8,337 bases of DNA from positions 1-8,337 of the forward strand of contig NJDO01000073.1 of the NCBI GenBank assembly GCA_002254385.1, given 5' to 3'. This document shows positions 5,582-8,337 of this stretch, piece after piece. Source of the DNA: Thermoplasmatales archaeon ex4484_6. Lineage in GTDB: Archaea > Thermoplasmatota > Penumbrarchaeia > Penumbrarchaeales > Penumbrarchaeaceae. Numbering within the stretch: position 1 is the stretch's first letter; each line of letters starts with the position of its first letter. Under the pieces are notes generated by a model. It was not told the origin of the DNA. It searched no databases and saw only the letters and a list, made by a program, of their open reading frames with translations. A program made the translations under genes and the position numbers.

Positions 5582-8337
5582 CTACCCCTCCCAGGGCCCC
5601 TTACCATCGTCCCAATCCTCCAGGATCCAATCATCATCCTCCTTCTTCTCTCCCTTTACTGCTCTAGAGATGATCAGGGCGAGAACCATGAGGAATATGA
5701 GTATGGGAAGAGAGATCATGAGCAATACTCTTAACGAGAATAGTCCCTGTTCTTCCTCGTCCGTGGATCCTGTTCCGCCACTATCGCCCTCGCCTCCGTT
5801 GGGGATGGATCCGGCGGAAGGAAGCGTGAGTGTTCCGCTCATCAGTGGGATGAGTTCTTCTCCTCCCGGGGAGTCCGAGAAATGAAAGTTGTGGATCCCC
5901 GAACCCTCAACAAGGGCTTTGACAGGAATTTCCAGAAAATAGAACCCCGGGGTCGAACCCTCGGGAATCCTGAAGGAAGAGAAATCTTCTATGACAAGGA
6001 AGATCGATTGTCCTGTCCGCCCTTTCAGGGATACCGATAGATTCCCCGAAGGTGTGAACGATACGCTGGATCTCCATATCGAGAATGCACCGGATGAGTT
6101 TCCCGTCGAGAAATTCCACTCCATTCCACTGCATCCCTCTGTCCGGAAACCTTCGATTGACAAGGCAGAGAACCCGATCCTTGTATCATATCGGGTCCAG
6201 GGATCGAATCTGTCATGATAGACTGATAGGGATCTGTTATCGATCCAAACAAATGAAATTCCCGTAATATAGGGATTGATAACGAATGAGTCTTCAACGG
6301 TCGTTCTGTTCATGTCCCTTTCAAATTCGATGTAGATGGGTTCGTCAATTGACACGTTGATACCGGTGGGGTTGAACATGGTTATCTTCACCAGTATCTC
6401 ATCTTCTTCATAAACGAACGGAAGCTCCAGCTTGACGGATATCCTTGCTCCATGAAGGACCACGTTATGCACAATAGATGATCCGTATCCACTCCTCAGA
6501 CCGGTGACATGGGATAGTGTATCCGGAGGGAATGCGGCAATGGAATATTCCCCGAAGGGAACATTCTCAAACTCGAAAAATCCGAATTGATCCGTGATCG
6601 TGGTCCTAACAGGTGCACCCTCCTCGTTCATCAGCCTCACGGATGATCCATTGATGTTCCCGGTTATGGGAGGTCCTTCTGTGAATACGGTTCCGGTAAT
6701 GGAACCGTGTATTCTGGATCGAAGTGTGATGGTTATGTGAACAGGTCTCCATCCGTCGGTGGAGATGTTCCAGACCGTTTCGGAAAGGAAATTGTCATTT
6801 TCCTCAACCAGCAGTTCGTATTCTCCCCTTGTCACGTTGGTGAAAAGAAATTCGCCTTCCACGGAAGTCGTGGCAGACCGGATGAATACAGCGTGGTCAT
6901 CATATTCTCTCAGGAGGGAGACATTCATTCCCGCCACCGGAAAGCCGGACCAATTGAGGACCATCCCCGAGATCGTGGTGAATGGCCTGAGAACCAGGTT
7001 CTGCTCTAAAGGATCCGGTCCTGAAAGTTCCACCGATATGTCGTTGCAGAGTGTCTCATTCCAGTATGTTATCGAGAATGTTCCGGGATACAGAAGTAGT
7101 GAGAATTCGCTTTCTGAAACTGCGACGGATTCGAGAATATGCCATGGATGGTCAATATCATGAACCATCATCTCTCCCCGTATCGGGGTGCCGTCCTGGT
7201 CAACGATGGTGCCGTTGAACCATAGTGTCCTTTCGGGAACGGTTTCTAGCCTGAAAAAGACATTTTCCGTACCATCCGATGATTTCAGGTCAAGCGTCAT
7301 TCGCTCTTTGAAGCGACCCGGTACGGATACTTCTATGGATGCATCACTGCATCCGTAGGTCCTGAAGAAGCCGGTTCCGTCGGTGTGGGTCGAAAAATTC
7401 ATCAATGGTTTCTTCTCCGTTCCCATTGTTTGTGTCGAGACGATCATGACCTCGGCCCAGGGAATGGGTTCGCCGGTATCTTCATCCATGACATGTCCTT
7501 CCACCGTGATTCTTGGGACGTTCGGAATGACAAGCAGATCGGGAAGTTCACCTCCATCATCGGGAACAATGATATGGTCCTCGCTGCTGAAGGGTTGTCT
7601 GAAGAAATCGATAATCCCGGAGGTTCGCCTGCAGTACGGGCCTGGTGGAAGCATCAGGTCCACCCTGCCCTGTTTGTTCGATATCGTTCTGAATGTTCGG
7701 GAGGCATCTTCATCATCGGATATTTCCACGATGACATCGTGGACAGGTGTCCCATGGTCATCAAGAACATTGAAAGATGAATGGACACCTCTTGCCGGAT
7801 GCAACCTCTCCCTGTCGAGTGTTATCGTGAGGTTCACTCCGGTTTCCGGGTACGCATCCATATCGGAGACCTTTCCGAAACCAATGTTGTGTTCGGCAGA
7901 GATGTTGATGTAATGACCCGCGGGAATCTCCCCCCGGAAGGCTCCCGAGCTGTCTGTCGTGAAGTGTCTGGTGAATCTCTCACCTTCGTACAGCCCTTCC
8001 AATTCTAAGGAAGCCCCGGGGAGGGCGTATCCCGTTCCGGGGTCGATAACGGTGATGTTCGCTCTCACCATATCATGGGAGACATTCTTGGAGATCCCTA
8101 GAAAGACCTCCAGCCTGTCCATTTTTCCGGAGTGGGTGGGGTCAAGTAATACTACCTTCCGGTCATGATCCTCGGCCTCTATGCTGAAAGTTGTTATTCC
8201 ATGAAGGGGGTAGGATATCGTCAAAACTCCGGAGGGATCCGTTGCTGCCCTGCCTTCCAGACCGAGAAGACCGTTATCCGTAAGGAACTCCCTTCTGGGC
8301 CATGTCACACTGGAATTCCCTATCGGTCCCGAAACGT
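5582..8337 (-). CDS. Giant membrane-anchored surface protein, paralogue of the adjacent gene (5' end beyond right edge)
   Basis: The frame is open from the right edge to a stop at 5582, giving 917 residues. The GTG at 8308 is only an internal codon: nine sense codons precede it in frame up to the edge. Regulatory-like beta-sandwich modules span ~90-175, 183-270, 275-364, 370-450, 452-538 and 542-630. An SbsA-like Ig domain follows at ~647-746 (EPIYIEFERDMN), then one juxtamembrane module at ~751-839 ending FHFSDSPGG and a G/S/E-rich linker. The membrane helix is at ~867-890, before an acidic, tryptophan-containing tail (EDDDWILEDWDDGKGPWEG). The order matches residues ~326-1328 of the neighbouring protein: GNSSVTW with RNSSAPL, GEIPAGHY with GDMPAGDY, NGTIVDQDGTP with NGTVVDQDGDP, STDGWRP with STDGWAP. 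About 325 N-terminal residues with a signal peptide therefore probably lie outside the window. The likely role is extracellular, membrane-anchored envelope structure or adhesion; no catalytic motif was seen. Confidence 0.92.
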   Translation of the reverse strand, partial: VSGPIGNSSVTWPRREFLTDNGLLGLEGRAATDPSGVLTISYPLHGITTFSIEAEDHDRKVVLLDPTHSGKMDRLEVFLGISKNVSHDMVRANITVIDPGTGYALPGASLELEGLYEGERFTRHFTTDSSGAFRGEIPAGHYINISAEHNIGFGKVSDMDAYPETGVNLTITLDRERLHPARGVHSSFNVLDDHGTPVHDVIVEISDDEDASRTFRTISNKQGRVDLMLPPGPYCRRTSGIIDFFRQPFSSEDHIIVPDDGGELPDLLVIPNVPRITVEGHVMDEDTGEPIPWAEVMIVSTQTMGTEKKPLMNFSTHTDGTGFFRTYGCSDASIEVSVPGRFKERMTLDLKSSDGTENVFFRLETVPERTLWFNGTIVDQDGTPIRGEMMVHDIDHPWHILESVAVSESEFSLLLYPGTFSITYWNETLCNDISVELSGPDPLEQNLVLRPFTTISGMVLNWSGFPVAGMNVSLLREYDDHAVFIRSATTSVEGEFLFTNVTRGEYELLVEENDNFLSETVWNISTDGWRPVHITITLRSRIHGSITGTVFTEGPPITGNINGSSVRLMNEEGAPVRTTITDQFGFFEFENVPFGEYSIAAFPPDTLSHVTGLRSGYGSSIVHNVVLHGARISVKLELPFVYEEDEILVKITMFNPTGINVSIDEPIYIEFERDMNRTTVEDSFVINPYITGISFVWIDNRSLSVYHDRFDPWTRYDTRIGFSALSIEGFRTEGCSGMEWNFSTGNSSGAFSIWRSSVSFTPSGNLSVSLKGRTGQSIFLVIEDFSSFRIPEGSTPGFYFLEIPVKALVEGSGIHNFHFSDSPGGEELIPLMSGTLTLPSAGSIPNGGEGDSGGTGSTDEEEQGLFSLRVLLMISLPILIFLMVLALIISRAVKGEKKEDDDWILEDWDDGKGPWEG
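5819..6085 (-). repeat. Juxtamembrane module, single copy in the right-hand paralogue
   Basis: Residues ~751-839 of the partial protein. FSIWRSSVSF opens it, QSIFLVIEDFSSFRIPEG and PGFYFLEIPV follow, and HNFHFSDSPGG with a closing SGTLTLP strand ends it. It aligns with both copies in the neighbour. The FSDSPGG turn and the end of the module look closest to copy B (FSDKEGG). Confidence 0.7.

Noticed and set aside
7383..7913. Plus-strand ORFs of 176 and 131 codons antisense to the right-hand surface protein
   Set aside because: Two overlapping frames over the same stretch are typical of antisense shadows. The Ser/Thr-rich translation reflects codon bias of the real gene.
8306..8308. GTG at 8308 as true start of the right-hand surface protein
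   Set aside because: The frame remains open to the window edge, the residues after it are not a signal peptide, and the upstream codons align with the paralogue (GNSS with RNSS).
1..8337. CRISPR array, tRNA or rRNA, insertion sequence, or defence/toxin-antitoxin system
   Set aside because: No regularly spaced direct repeats, RNA gene signatures, transposase motifs or terminal inverted repeats were found by reading. The sequence is almost fully occupied by four coding regions.

Overview
The window looks archaeal, most likely from a Thermoplasmatota-type euryarchaeal lineage. This is inferred from three things. The AT-rich boxes upstream of the genes are of TATA type. The large secreted proteins are rich in N-x-S/T sequons, have an N-terminal signal peptide and end in a single C-terminal membrane helix. 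Their architecture is a string of carboxypeptidase-regulatory-like beta-sandwich modules. No marker gene, rRNA or tRNA is present, so the lineage is a moderate-confidence guess.

Layout from left to right: (i) 1-800, minus strand, is the N-terminal part of a secreted fibronectin-III/Ig-like protein. It runs off the left edge and has no stop in the window. (ii) 801-880 is an 80-bp divergent promoter region with one AT-rich box that reads as a TATA element on both strands. (iii) 881-1480, plus strand, is a small cytosolic cysteine hydrolase of the isochorismatase/nicotinamidase superfamily that lacks the metal-binding histidines of true nicotinamidases. (iv) 1493-5479, minus strand, is a complete 1328-residue surface protein, convergent with the hydrolase across only 12 bp. 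(v) 5480-5581 is a short intergenic stretch with a TATA-like box and a ribosome binding site. (vi) 5582-8337, minus strand, is the C-terminal 917 residues of a second giant surface protein that enters from the right edge.

The two giant proteins are tandem paralogues and can be aligned by eye, in the same order, over everything visible of the right-hand one. Both have serial regulatory-like sandwich modules, then an SbsA-type Ig-like domain, then a juxtamembrane module of about 85-90 residues marked by F-(S/T)-D-x-x-G-G, then a membrane helix. The 1328-residue protein has two copies of the juxtamembrane module and its neighbour has one. The alignment predicts that about 325 N-terminal residues of the right-hand protein lie outside the window.

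The three minus-strand genes probably serve the cell envelope, as cell-surface stalks, adhesins or S-layer-associated proteins. The hydrolase looks functionally unrelated and sits between them. No CRISPR array, RNA gene, insertion sequence or defence system was seen, and there is no gene-free stretch over 300 bases.
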